DNA from: an uncultured Eubacterium sp.
GTDB taxonomy: Bacteria > Bacillota > Clostridia > Peptostreptococcales > Anaerovoracaceae
Reading direction: 5' to 3'
NCBI GenBank assembly: GCA_937894585.1
Contig: CALBGO010000005.1
Span: forward strand, 1 to 29,608
DNA length: 29,608 nt
Within the stretch, counting starts at the first letter, position 1. Each line of letters starts with the position of its first letter. The notes below the pieces were generated by a model that was not told where the DNA came from, did no database searches, and saw only the letters and a program-made list of their open reading frames with translations. A program made the position numbers and the translations under genes. Shown one piece after another: positions 1 through 7,265 of the stretch.

Positions 1-33
1 TTTTTAAAAACAAAAGCCTAAAAATGCAAATAT

Positions 34-66
34 AAAAACTCCCACTCAAAAAATGTGAGTTTTTCA
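34..66. terminator. Weak bidirectional terminator-like hairpin
   Basis: AAAAACTC (34-41) pairs with GAGTTTTT (57-64) around a 15-nt loop. An alternative, smaller stem is ACTCA/TGAGT. A/T runs on both sides allow it to act on either strand. It lies downstream of the minus-strand dehydrogenase, but about 175 bp past its stop. The rest of positions 1-241 shows no convincing gene. Confidence 0.35.
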
Positions 67-241
67 GTGCCCTTCAATACTGAGGGATTGTGTCATTTTG
101 CAATTTACATAACAGTAGTTTCTTAACTGCATTCTGAAAGCACGGCTGAAGAGACTGTCTGCACACTTTCTTTGTGCGCCGCAAAGTCCGGAAACTTTTT
201 CGGTGAAAGTCTTTGGGGTTTGCGGCAGGGTTTTTAAGGGA

Positions 242-1153
242 CTATACAATCCGGTTGAGTCTGCCGCCATCAAGAAAGCTTTTCAGGTTGGCGGTACAGA
301 TGTCGATGACCTTCTGTCTGGTTTCCTGGGGCATCCATGCAATATGAGGCGTCAGAATGCAGTTTTCAAGACCGATCAGAGCATGAGGATCGCATGGCGG
401 TTCAGCAGAGATTACATCGAGAGCTGCTGCGGAAAGTTTGCCGGATTTCAAAGCAGAAGCTACATCTTTTTCATTGATAAGCCCTCCACGTGCGGTATTG
501 ATGAGTACCGCGCCGTCTTTCATGGAGCTGATAAATTCCCGATTGATGAAGCCACGGTTTTCTTCTGTCAGCGGGCAGTGGAGGGTAAGAAAATCGGAAG
601 ATACGCAGGATTCTCTGTCCCGGCTGTAGATGCGGATTTCCATACCGAAGGCCCTGCCGATTTCGGCAACCCGTTTTCCGATATTTCCATAGCCGATAAT
701 ACCGAGGGATTTTCCGGAAAGCAGGGTCAGAGGCTGACGGATAAAAGTGAAATCGGGACTCTTGTACCATTCGCCTTCCTGAACAGCAGTGTTGTAGCTG
801 CCGACCCGGTTGGTAAGTTCCAAAATTAGTGCAAAGACATGCTGAGCGACAGCATCTGTGGAATAAGCGGGCACATGGCAGACCGCAATGCCAAGGTCTT
901 CTGCGGCTTTTAAATCCACATTGTCGTAGCCTGTTGCCGTTACGCCGATAAAGCGAAGCTTTGGCGCAGCTTCCATAATCTCGCGGGTGATTCTGCATTT
1001 GCTGACAAAGAAAGCTTCACAGTCTTTTATACGGGCGGGAATTTCTGAAGAATCCGTCCGGTCGTAAGCAGTAAAATCTCCGAAAGCGGCAACGGAATCC
1101 CAGGACAGGTCGCCCGGATTGATTGAATATGCGTCTAAAACAGTAATTTTCAT
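242..1153 (-). CDS. D-isomer-specific 2-hydroxyacid dehydrogenase, NAD-dependent (glycerate/hydroxypyruvate-reductase-like)
   Basis: The 303-aa protein belongs to the D-2-hydroxyacid dehydrogenase family and is cytosolic. It should catalyse NAD(P)H-dependent reduction of a 2-keto acid to a D-2-hydroxy acid. The Rossmann dinucleotide motif GYGNIG lies near residues 154-159. The family catalytic triad is visible as Arg222 (in NTARGG), Glu251 (in SAEPP) and His270 (in TPHIAW). The overall sequence most resembles glycerate dehydrogenase/hydroxypyruvate reductase, at about the usual 310-330 residues, but substrate cannot be fixed from sequence. The ATG is preceded by AAGGAG with good spacing. It is transcribed divergently from mntP across a 118-bp gap and stands alone as a single-gene unit. 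It is a different subfamily from the SerA at 9731-10879. Confidence 0.9.
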   Translation of the reverse strand: MKITVLDAYSINPGDLSWDSVAAFGDFTAYDRTDSSEIPARIKDCEAFFVSKCRITREIMEAAPKLRFIGVTATGYDNVDLKAAEDLGIAVCHVPAYSTDAVAQHVFALILELTNRVGSYNTAVQEGEWYKSPDFTFIRQPLTLLSGKSLGIIGYGNIGKRVAEIGRAFGMEIRIYSRDRESCVSSDFLTLHCPLTEENRGFINREFISSMKDGAVLINTARGGLINEKDVASALKSGKLSAAALDVISAEPPCDPHALIGLENCILTPHIAWMPQETRQKVIDICTANLKSFLDGGRLNRIV

Positions 1154-1209
1154 CGTATTGAATACTCCTTGCTACATATGATAATAGTAACAGTATAGCA
1201 TATCGGGAC

Positions 1210-1238
1210 TTGCGGGAAAACAGTGAAAATGGTATACT
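1210..1238 (+). promoter_or_regulatory. Probable sigma-A promoter of mntP
   Basis: TTGCGG (1210-1215), a 17-bp spacer, and TATACT (1233-1238) lie 34 bp before the mntP start. The start itself has GGGAGG six bases upstream. No yybP-ykoY manganese riboswitch is recognisable in the short leader. Confidence 0.6.
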
Positions 1239-1271
1239 GAATAGATAATTTGCAAGTGACAGGGAGGCTTT

Positions 1272-1814
1272 ATGAGTTTAACGGAAATCGCGGTCATCGG
1301 AGTCGGGCTTGCTATGGACGCAGCGGCAGTGTCTATGACAGACGGTATGTGCTATAGGCTGACAAAAAAAGATTGGACTGCTATGATTCTCTTTTTTGGA
1401 ATTTTTCAGGGAATCATGCCGCTTTTGGGATTTTTTGCCGGTTCGGTTTTTCAGGACCTGATTGCAAAGTACAGCGGAATCGTGATTTTCTTAATTCTCG
1501 GCGTAATCGGCGGTAATATGGTGCGGGAGAGCTTTCGCAAGGAGGCAAACTGCGCCGTATCGAAAAAGCTGACTCTGTCGGTGCTGTTTTTTCAGGCGGT
1601 TGCCACCAGCATAGATGCTTTCGCGGTGGGCGTGGGTTTTTGTGCTGTGCGGGTTGCCATTCTGCCCGCAGTATCGCTGATTGCGGTGATTACGGCGGTG
1701 ACAGTGCTGTTTGCAATTCTTATCGGCAGAAAGTTCGGAGATATTTTTGAATCCAAGGCGGAGCTTTTGGGCGGTGTGATTCTGATTATCATCGGTGTAA
1801 AAGGACTTTTGTGA
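1272..1814 (+). CDS. mntP: Manganese efflux pump MntP
   Basis: The 180-aa integral membrane protein matches the MntP (formerly DUF204/YebN) family in length and architecture: two homologous three-helix halves, six transmembrane segments. The paired conserved acidic motifs are present: Asp16 in GLAMDAAAVS and Asp115 in ATSIDAFAVG, which in characterised MntP proteins are needed for Mn2+ export. The protein exports excess Mn(II) from the cytosol. It is first in a plus-strand run with rdgB, yihY, the DUF1287 gene and the lipid kinase; the gap to rdgB is 42 bp, so co-transcription is likely. The ATG is well supported by GGGAGG and a promoter just upstream. Confidence 0.9.
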   Translation: MSLTEIAVIGVGLAMDAAAVSMTDGMCYRLTKKDWTAMILFFGIFQGIMPLLGFFAGSVFQDLIAKYSGIVIFLILGVIGGNMVRESFRKEANCAVSKKLTLSVLFFQAVATSIDAFAVGVGFCAVRVAILPAVSLIAVITAVTVLFAILIGRKFGDIFESKAELLGGVILIIIGVKGLL

Positions 1815-1856
1815 CAGGATAAGAAATAAGTGAGATATTAGAAAGGAAGAAAGAAT

Positions 1857-2465
1857 ATGGAAACTATTATAGCGGCTTCCAGAAACCGGCATAAAATTGA
1901 AGAAATTGAAGCTATTACTAAAAAATTCGGTATGCATATCGTTTCCAGGGATGATGCCGGCATTCCGGGATTTGAAATTGAGGAAGACGGAGAAACTTTC
2001 GAAGAAAATTCTTTTAAGAAAGCTTCCGAGATTATGAAGATATGCGGAAGGATTACCATCGCCGATGATTCGGGACTGATGGTGGACTACCTGGGAGGCG
2101 CGCCGGGTGTGTATTCCGCCAGATTTGCGGGAGAACCCGGAGATGATGAAAGAAATAATGATAAACTGATTATGCTTTTGGAAGGGGTGCCTTATAAGGA
2201 AAGAAGAGCCCGATTTGTTTCTGTGATTACGATGGTGTTTCCTGACGGAGAAACGCTGGTTGCCCGCGGAGAGTGCGAAGGTCATATCCTCGACACACCG
2301 GTGGGAGAAAACGGCTTCGGCTACGACCCGCTTTTTGTTCCTGACGGTTTCCAGAGAACTTTTGCTCAGCTTACTCCGGAGGAAAAGAATAAAATAAGCC
2401 ACAGGGCAAAGGCTCTTGAAAAACTGGAAGCGCTTCTTGAAGAAAGGAAAGAAAATCGTTGTTAA
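1857..2465 (+). CDS. rdgB: RdgB/HAM1 family non-canonical purine NTP pyrophosphatase (XTP/dITP diphosphatase)
   Basis: The 202-aa cytosolic enzyme hydrolyses dITP, ITP and XTP to monophosphates plus PPi, keeping deaminated purines out of DNA and RNA. Family signatures are all present: the N-terminal IIAASRNRHKIEEI nucleotide-binding start, DDSGL at 70-74, GAPGVYSARFAG at 81-92 and GENGFGYDPLF near 149-159. Length is typical (about 195-205). The start is ATG with an AAAGGA-type RBS. The last seven bases overlap the next gene, which begins with TTG, so the two are probably translationally coupled. The pairing with a YihY protein has no established functional reason. Confidence 0.93.
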   Translation: METIIAASRNRHKIEEIEAITKKFGMHIVSRDDAGIPGFEIEEDGETFEENSFKKASEIMKICGRITIADDSGLMVDYLGGAPGVYSARFAGEPGDDERNNDKLIMLLEGVPYKERRARFVSVITMVFPDGETLVARGECEGHILDTPVGENGFGYDPLFVPDGFQRTFAQLTPEEKNKISHRAKALEKLEALLEERKENRC

Positions 2466-3280
2466 ACAGATGGGTCAGGATGGTTCTTCTGGGAATCAGG
2501 CAGTTTCGAGATCCGTATTATCAGGGATTTGCGGCGCAGATGTCTTTTTATATTATGCTGTCTTTAGTCCCTACGATTATTGTACTGTCTCAGCTTTTGG
2601 GATTTCTGGATATCTCGCTGGACTTTTTGGACGAGTGGATTGCCGAATATGTAGCGCCGAGTATGGGTGATACTCTGCGCAGTCTTCTGAATTACAGACC
2701 GGCAGCGACTTCTAATCTGATTCTGATTATGATGGCGCTGTGGGCGGCGTCCCGCGCTCAGTTTTCTATGATGCGGATTGCCAATTATACCTACAGCAGC
2801 GGAAGAACTACCGGAACTTTTTGGCGTGAGCGTTTCCGTGCAGTAAAAACTATGGCGCTGACTGTGTTCACACTTGCCTTTGTAGCTATTATACTGGTGT
2901 ACGGAAAGCTGATTCTGCAGCTGATTTTAGGAAGACTGATCGAAGGCACTGTGATTAATATGCTGTGGATCTGGCTTAGATGGCCTCTGGCGGGGATTCT
3001 GTATTTTCTTATGGTATCCTATAATTATTATGTGCTGCCTCATGAGAAAATGTCTTTTCGTGAGATTCTGCCGGGCAGTATATTTGCTTCGATCGGTATG
3101 CTGGTTGTAACCATCGTGTATTCTGTTTATGCGAATTATACGGTGAACTATGATATTATTTACGGCTCTCTGGCAAGTATGGTAGCGCTTTTGTTCTGGT
3201 TCTACTTTCTGTCCTGGGTGCTGTGCCTTGGAATTGTATTTAATAAGGTGTGGAAGGACACCGGGGGAGAAGGTCAATGA
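2459..3280 (+). CDS. YihY/UPF0761 (BrkB) family membrane protein
   Basis: The protein is 273 aa from the TTG at 2459; an in-frame ATG at 2480 is an alternative start. It has about six hydrophobic segments, near residues 28-50, 85-105, 131-157, 175-195, 204-228 and 241-263. The N-terminal pattern of an amphipathic stretch followed by AAQMSFYIMLSLVP is characteristic of the YihY/BrkB family. The biochemical function of the family is not established; old annotation as ribonuclease BN is considered wrong. The start overlaps the end of rdgB by 7 bp and the stop overlaps the next start as ATGA, indicating a tightly coupled operon. Confidence 0.87.
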   Translation: MLNRWVRMVLLGIRQFRDPYYQGFAAQMSFYIMLSLVPTIIVLSQLLGFLDISLDFLDEWIAEYVAPSMGDTLRSLLNYRPAATSNLILIMMALWAASRAQFSMMRIANYTYSSGRTTGTFWRERFRAVKTMALTVFTLAFVAIILVYGKLILQLILGRLIEGTVINMLWIWLRWPLAGILYFLMVSYNYYVLPHEKMSFREILPGSIFASIGMLVVTIVYSVYANYTVNYDIIYGSLASMVALLFWFYFLSWVLCLGIVFNKVWKDTGGEGQ

Positions 3281-3933
3281 GCAGAAGAAAACAATCAAAG
3301 AGATTTATTATCCGCCCGAGATTTTTTGTCATTCTGGCGGTTGTTCTGGGACTGATTCTGGGCGCTGTTGTTTATTTTGCAGGGCAGGGAGGACAGAAAC
3401 AGGAAACTTCCGGAGACATTTCCGAACAGGGCTTTCGTATTATGATGTCTGCAAGGGCGTATATATCAAACGACGAGCTTAGGTATGACGATGCGTATTT
3501 TGCAGGCGGATATCCGCCGGATGAAATCGGCGTGTGTACCGATGTGGTGTGGAAAGGTCTTAACGGCGCAGGCATCAGCATTAAAAACCTGATGGATGCG
3601 GATATTTCTGCTCATTTCGGCGCTTATGACGATTTGATTTCTGCAGCGGATCCCAATATCGATTTCAGGCTGGTTCCGCAGATGGAACGGTACCTTGAAC
3701 GCCGGGCGATTTCTCTGGATACAGATGTGGATAACTATTTTGTATGGCAGGCGGGGGATATTGTAACCTTCGAATCCAGTCATGTAGCCATTGTATCGAG
3801 TCTGCGCAATGTGTGGGGAAGACCGTATATTATACAGCACGGGAAGGATCCTGCGGCAGAGGAAGACCGGATTTATGCTTCTGACGGTATGAAGATTTCC
3901 GGACATTTCCGTATGCCTGAAGTGATTTTATAG
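3277..3933 (+). CDS. Membrane-anchored DUF1287 family protein (NlpC/P60- or CHAP-like fold candidate)
   Basis: I place the start at ATG 3277, with GGGGGAGAAGG just upstream and the ATG overlapping the previous stop as ATGA. This gives 218 aa. A basic N-terminus is followed by one membrane segment (about 14-36) and an extracellular domain. The domain carries DUF1287 hallmarks: GVCTDVVWKGL with Cys87, DPNIDFR near 125-131, a GDIVTFESSHVAIVSS stretch with His169, and IIQHG with His188. The Cys/His/His arrangement suggests a cysteine-hydrolase-like fold and hence a cell-envelope role, but that is inference; no substrate is established for the family. An upstream in-frame start at 3250 is less likely because it would overlap yihY by 31 bp. 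Confidence 0.82.
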   Translation: MSRRKQSKRFIIRPRFFVILAVVLGLILGAVVYFAGQGGQKQETSGDISEQGFRIMMSARAYISNDELRYDDAYFAGGYPPDEIGVCTDVVWKGLNGAGISIKNLMDADISAHFGAYDDLISAADPNIDFRLVPQMERYLERRAISLDTDVDNYFVWQAGDIVTFESSHVAIVSSLRNVWGRPYIIQHGKDPAAEEDRIYASDGMKISGHFRMPEVIL

Positions 3934-4023
3934 CATTTGTCGGACGGTTTTTGTAAAAAAGAGCAGTAAGGACTGCCCGCAGAGATAACAGCAATAAAAG
4001 AGGACAACGGATAGAGGTAAGAG

Positions 4024-4917
4024 ATGAAGAATGTATTGATTATTTTAAACCCCTGTGCGGGGACAAAACAGGCGAATAAAAACCTGGTGGAAATTATCGA
4101 TGTGTTTTGCCGGGCAGGCTATGAGGTTGTGGTAAGACCTACCGAAGCTCCCGGTGACGGAACGGAAATCACCAGACAGCGTATCAATGATTTTGATTTG
4201 ATTGTGGCAGTGGGCGGCGACGGCACATTTAATGAGGTGATCGAAGGAATGCTTCTTTCGGGAGTGAAAAAACCTATGGGATATATACCTGCGGGAAGCA
4301 CCAATGATTTTGCCAGCAGCATAGGACTTTCCAAAAATGTGGTGCAGGCGGCAAAGGACATTGTAAGTGGCAAAGTGCGGACCCTGGATATCGGTCGCTT
4401 TAACGGCAGATATTTTTCTTATGTTGCGTCTTTCGGCGCATTTACCAAAGTTTCCTATGAAGCCCCGCAGAATATTAAGAATATGCTGGGACATATGGCT
4501 TATATCCTTGAGGGAATTAAGGACATACCGTCTATCAAACCCCTGCGGCTGTGGCTTAAAATGGAACAGGGCGTTTACGGCGGCGACTATCTGTTCGGCG
4601 CGGTGTGCAACTCCACCTCTGTGGGCGGACTTCTGACTCTGTCGGACGATCTTGTGGATATGAACGACGGAAAGTTTGAGGTTCTGTTAATCAAAGCCCC
4701 GTCCAATATTATTGAGCTGAATCAGATTCTGATTGCCCTGACGACCCAGAATTTCGAAAACTCTCCGATGATTTCATTTTTCAGCAGCGGTAATCTTGAG
4801 ATTACTGCCGATGCGGATATGCCGTGGACGCTGGACGGAGAGTATCAGGCGGGAAGCGCGCAGATTCTGATAGAAAATGTACAAGGCGCTATCGAATTGA
4901 TTGTGCCTGAAAAATAA
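4024..4917 (+). CDS. Diacylglycerol/lipid kinase, YegS/BmrU (DagK) family
   Basis: The 297-aa protein is of the DAGK catalytic-domain family. It phosphorylates diacylglycerol or a related lipid with ATP at the membrane, typically recycling diacylglycerol released by lipoteichoic acid synthesis. Visible signatures are the N-terminal LIILNPCAG strand-loop, the nucleotide-binding GGDGT at 64-68 with following FNEVIEGM, and GYIPAGSTNDFASSIG near 86-101. Length is normal. A GAGGTAAGAG RBS sits directly before the ATG. It follows the DUF1287 gene after a 90-bp gap containing a small GCAGT/ACTGC hairpin without a T-run, so co-transcription is possible. A strong terminator follows. Confidence 0.9.
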   Translation: MKNVLIILNPCAGTKQANKNLVEIIDVFCRAGYEVVVRPTEAPGDGTEITRQRINDFDLIVAVGGDGTFNEVIEGMLLSGVKKPMGYIPAGSTNDFASSIGLSKNVVQAAKDIVSGKVRTLDIGRFNGRYFSYVASFGAFTKVSYEAPQNIKNMLGHMAYILEGIKDIPSIKPLRLWLKMEQGVYGGDYLFGAVCNSTSVGGLLTLSDDLVDMNDGKFEVLLIKAPSNIIELNQILIALTTQNFENSPMISFFSSGNLEITADADMPWTLDGEYQAGSAQILIENVQGAIELIVPEK

Positions 4918-4996
4918 GGACGACGGAGACTGACCGATATGACGGCAGGCAGGAACAGAGGAAAATCGGAGTCGGAATAAAAGTTATACAAATGAT

Positions 4997-5035
4997 AAAA
5001 AGACCTTCAGGGCGTTTTGCCCCAAAGGTCTTTTC
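4997..5035. terminator. Bidirectional intrinsic terminator between the lipid kinase gene and nhaC
   Basis: AAAAGACCTT (4998-5007) pairs with AAGGTCTTTT (5025-5034); an inner GGGC/GCCC stem closes a GTTTT loop, separated by a CA/CA mismatch. A- and T-rich flanks on both sides suit the two convergent genes. Confidence 0.88.
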
Positions 5036-5088
5036 TCATATGTCGGTTTATTTATTTTGCAGAACACAGTCTTTTTTTAGTTCGGATA

Positions 5089-6639
5089 TTAAACCAGTTC
5101 GCCTGCATCTGCTTTTTTCTGTTCTTCCGGCGTCATCTTTGTCGCAGTAATTCCGACAAAGGCCAGAAGCAGCGTTACAATCGGCATTGTATAGTTGAAG
5201 ACTGCCCAAGGAATCCATGTGGAAGCTGAAATACCTAAAGTGGTTGCAATATATACACCGCATGTGTTCCAAGGAATCAGACAGGATGTAACTGTACCGG
5301 CGGATTCCAGTGCATTGGACAGTGATTTAGGATGGATACCTGCCTGTCTGTAAGCGGGAGCGAACATTCTGCCCGGAACCAGAATGGAGATGTACTGTTC
5401 AGGCATAATCGCATTGGAAAGAATACAGGTCAGTTCAGTAGCGCCGACCATGGCCGGTGCGCTCTTGATGAACTTGAGGAGTCTGTTTACGATTGTTTCG
5501 AGCTGACGGGTTCCTTCCATAATGCCGCCGAACATCATAGCGATTACAGTCATCAGGATGGAAGACGCCATATTCATCAGGCCGCCGTTGTTGAGCAGAC
5601 TGTTGATTGCATCAACCTCGGAATTGATTAGGAATCCGTTTCTTGCACAAACCAGAATGTCCCCGAATGCAACACCGATATGGTCTACTTCCATGGTGTC
5701 CGGATTGAGAATTGCAAGGTCTCCCTGGAAAATAGGAGCCAGGATAGCGCCTGCGATAACGCCCAGCGTAATGCCCGGGATTGCGGGAACTTTAAATGCA
5801 ATTGCCAGAATTACAATCAGCGGAGGCAGCAGCAGAACAGGACTGATATGGAAGGAGTCTTTGATGCCTTCCATCATAACAGTTACCTGGGAAGTATCAA
5901 CTGCTCCGGAGCTTGCATGCTTGAAACCGTAAACTCCGAAGAAAATAAGTGCGATTGCGTATGCGATCATAGTGGCTTTAATCATATACTTAACATGTGT
6001 AAATACATCTGTACCGGCCATAGCAGGTGCTAGGTTTGTTGTGTCGGACAGAGGGGAAAGCTTATCACCGAAGTAAGCGCCGGCAAGGATAGCGCCGGCA
6101 GTCGGTCCGATCGGCATGCCCATACCGTTTGCAATGCCCATAAGAGCAAGTCCCATAGTTCCCATAGTTCCCCAGGAACTTCCTGTTGCCAGTGAAGTGA
6201 TGGAGCATACAAGAACTGCTGCAATCAGGAAAATGGATGGTGAAAGCAGTTTCAAACCGTAATATATCATAGTAGGAATGGTACCGGAAAGAATCCAAAT
6301 ACCTACCATCATACCTACAATACAGAGAATCAGAATTGCCTGCATCGCCATAGAAATACCGTGAATCATCATACCTTCGATATCAGACCATTTGTATCCA
6401 ATCTTAAGTGATACCAAAGCTGCGATGATAACGCCAATAAACATCGGAATATGCGGATCTGCGCCGTATTTGATAATACCGACAGCCATTACGATAACAA
6501 TACCTAAAAAAGAAATAATTGCTTCATATAAGTGTGGAGCTCTGACAACTTTAGGTAGTCCCATTTCATCATCAGCTGTTTTTCTGATGGTTTCAGCGCC
6601 GCGTTTTAGTTCTGTGTCTTTTGCGTCTTTTTTACTCAT
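5089..6639 (-). CDS. nhaC: NhaC-family Na+/H+ antiporter
   Basis: The 516-aa polytopic membrane protein has about 11-12 hydrophobic segments. The family signature GDKLSPLSDTTNLAPAMAGTD is present in the middle of the chain, together with TSLATGSSWGTMGTMG upstream and a C-terminal IPWNTCG region. NhaC proteins exchange Na+ (sometimes coupled to organic acids such as malate/lactate) for protons across the cytoplasmic membrane. I chose the ATG at 6639 (MSKKDAKD) over the TTG two codons upstream because the AGGAG lies about 9 bases before the ATG. The gene stands alone between a shared terminator and its own promoter at 6692-6719. The N-terminal ~30 residues are charged and probably cytoplasmic. 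Confidence 0.9.
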   Translation of the reverse strand: MSKKDAKDTELKRGAETIRKTADDEMGLPKVVRAPHLYEAIISFLGIVIVMAVGIIKYGADPHIPMFIGVIIAALVSLKIGYKWSDIEGMMIHGISMAMQAILILCIVGMMVGIWILSGTIPTMIYYGLKLLSPSIFLIAAVLVCSITSLATGSSWGTMGTMGLALMGIANGMGMPIGPTAGAILAGAYFGDKLSPLSDTTNLAPAMAGTDVFTHVKYMIKATMIAYAIALIFFGVYGFKHASSGAVDTSQVTVMMEGIKDSFHISPVLLLPPLIVILAIAFKVPAIPGITLGVIAGAILAPIFQGDLAILNPDTMEVDHIGVAFGDILVCARNGFLINSEVDAINSLLNNGGLMNMASSILMTVIAMMFGGIMEGTRQLETIVNRLLKFIKSAPAMVGATELTCILSNAIMPEQYISILVPGRMFAPAYRQAGIHPKSLSNALESAGTVTSCLIPWNTCGVYIATTLGISASTWIPWAVFNYTMPIVTLLLAFVGITATKMTPEEQKKADAGELV

Positions 6640-6691
6640 AACCAAAGTCTCCTTTCATAAAAACAAATAAACGACATATGCTCTGAAAAAT

Positions 6692-6719
6692 ATTATAACT
6701 CGAATATTCAGAAAGTCAA
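6692..6719 (-). promoter_or_regulatory. Probable sigma-A promoter of nhaC
   Basis: On the minus strand TTGACT (6719-6714), a 16-bp spacer and TATAAT (6697-6692) lie about 53 bp before the nhaC ATG. Confidence 0.65.
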
Positions 6720-6809
6720 AGTATTTTTTTAGCTGTTGTAAATTTTTATTCGTGATTTCAATCACTAAAAAACAACGGAAATACCGGCAGAAATAGGTTT
6801 ATACGAAAG

Positions 6810-6840
6810 TTCTTAAGAATTTCATAAGAATTCTTAAGAA
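6810..6840. repeat. Palindrome cluster 1: TTCTTAAGAA, TTCATAAGAA, TTCTTAAGAA
   Basis: Two perfect TTCTTAAGAA palindromes (6810-6819 and 6831-6840) flank a one-mismatch copy (6821-6830). The centres are 10-11 bp apart, one helical turn. This suggests an operator bound cooperatively by a dimeric regulator; the protein is unknown. Confidence 0.6.
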
Positions 6841-7086
6841 AGCTTAAAACTATTGAAAACAGTGGGTTTAATCGGTGTTTTGACAACTCTTTTTTCGTTT
6901 TTTTTTCGAAGGATTTCGTACGGATGGGAAAAAACACAGCAAAAGCCTGATTTATATACATTTTTGAAATCTGAGATATAAACTTTAATTTATATTGGAA
7001 TTTACAGGTTTATAAGATATACACAGATGAAGAAATATAGAATAAATATTTATAAAATAGAAAATATATAAATACGAACAACGGCA

Positions 7087-7114
7087 TTTCTTAAGAAATC
7101 TTAAGAAATTAAGA
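7087..7114. repeat. Palindrome cluster 2: TTTCTTAAGAAA and adjoining CTTAAG copies
   Basis: TTTCTTAAGAAA (7087-7098) is a perfect 12-bp palindrome. It is followed by TCTTAAGA (7099-7106) and a half copy ATTAAGAAAT (7108-7117), again with CTTAAG cores 10 bp apart. It lies about 100 bp before the hydrolase promoter. Confidence 0.6.
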
Positions 7115-7159
7115 AATGGAAAAATCGTTGAAATTTCAATACTTATACGGAATTCCTTA

Positions 7160-7176
7160 TGTGAAAGTTATGTGAA
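7160..7176 (+). promoter_or_regulatory. Direct repeat TGTGAA-N5-TGTGAA, response-regulator-like box
   Basis: TGTGAA (7160-7165) and TGTGAA (7171-7176) are separated by five bases inside a longer TTATGTGAAA repeat with an 11-bp period. The WalR consensus is TGTWAH-N5-TGTWAH, so this matches in spacing and in all but the W position. It ends 15 bp before the -35 element of the hydrolase gene. OmpR/PhoB-family binding is inference. Confidence 0.45.
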
Positions 7177-7191
7177 AAATCGCGAGAATCG

Positions 7192-7220
7192 TTGACTTTT
7201 TTATGTATATAGGTTAAGGT
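7192..7220 (+). promoter_or_regulatory. Possible promoter of the first NlpC/P60 gene
   Basis: TTGACT (7192-7197), 17 bp, then TAAGGT (7215-7220). The -35 is good and the -10 is poor, which would fit an activator-dependent promoter. Confidence 0.4.
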
Positions 7221-7265
7221 AATAGCTGTGAGACAATTGAAAAACAAGAAAAGGAAGATAGTATT

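Larger units (their letters stand above)
6720..7191. other. Long AT-rich noncoding region between divergent nhaC and the hydrolase pair
   Basis: No convincing gene is present. Apart from two palindrome clusters and the direct repeat listed separately, the stretch is AT-rich with homopolymer runs (for example near 6888-6910) and a lone TTGACA near 6890. The short reading frames here lack RBS and coding character. No ydaO/c-di-AMP riboswitch consensus could be recognised upstream of the hydrolase gene. Confidence 0.6.

Noticed and set aside
64..273. 69-aa minus-strand frame after the D-2-hydroxyacid dehydrogenase
   Set aside because: It overlaps the end of the dehydrogenase in another frame, lacks a good RBS and has no recognisable motif.
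483..498. CCACGTG-containing stretch reminiscent of parS
   Set aside because: It lies inside a coding region and does not match the 16-bp parS consensus; no parS was found near the parAB genes either.
203..829. 208-aa plus-strand frame opposite the dehydrogenase
   Set aside because: It is antisense to a clearly identified enzyme and has no family character.
7000..7265. c-di-AMP (ydaO/yuaA) riboswitch before the NlpC/P60 gene
   Set aside because: Such riboswitches often precede these hydrolases, but the conserved core could not be found in the leader.
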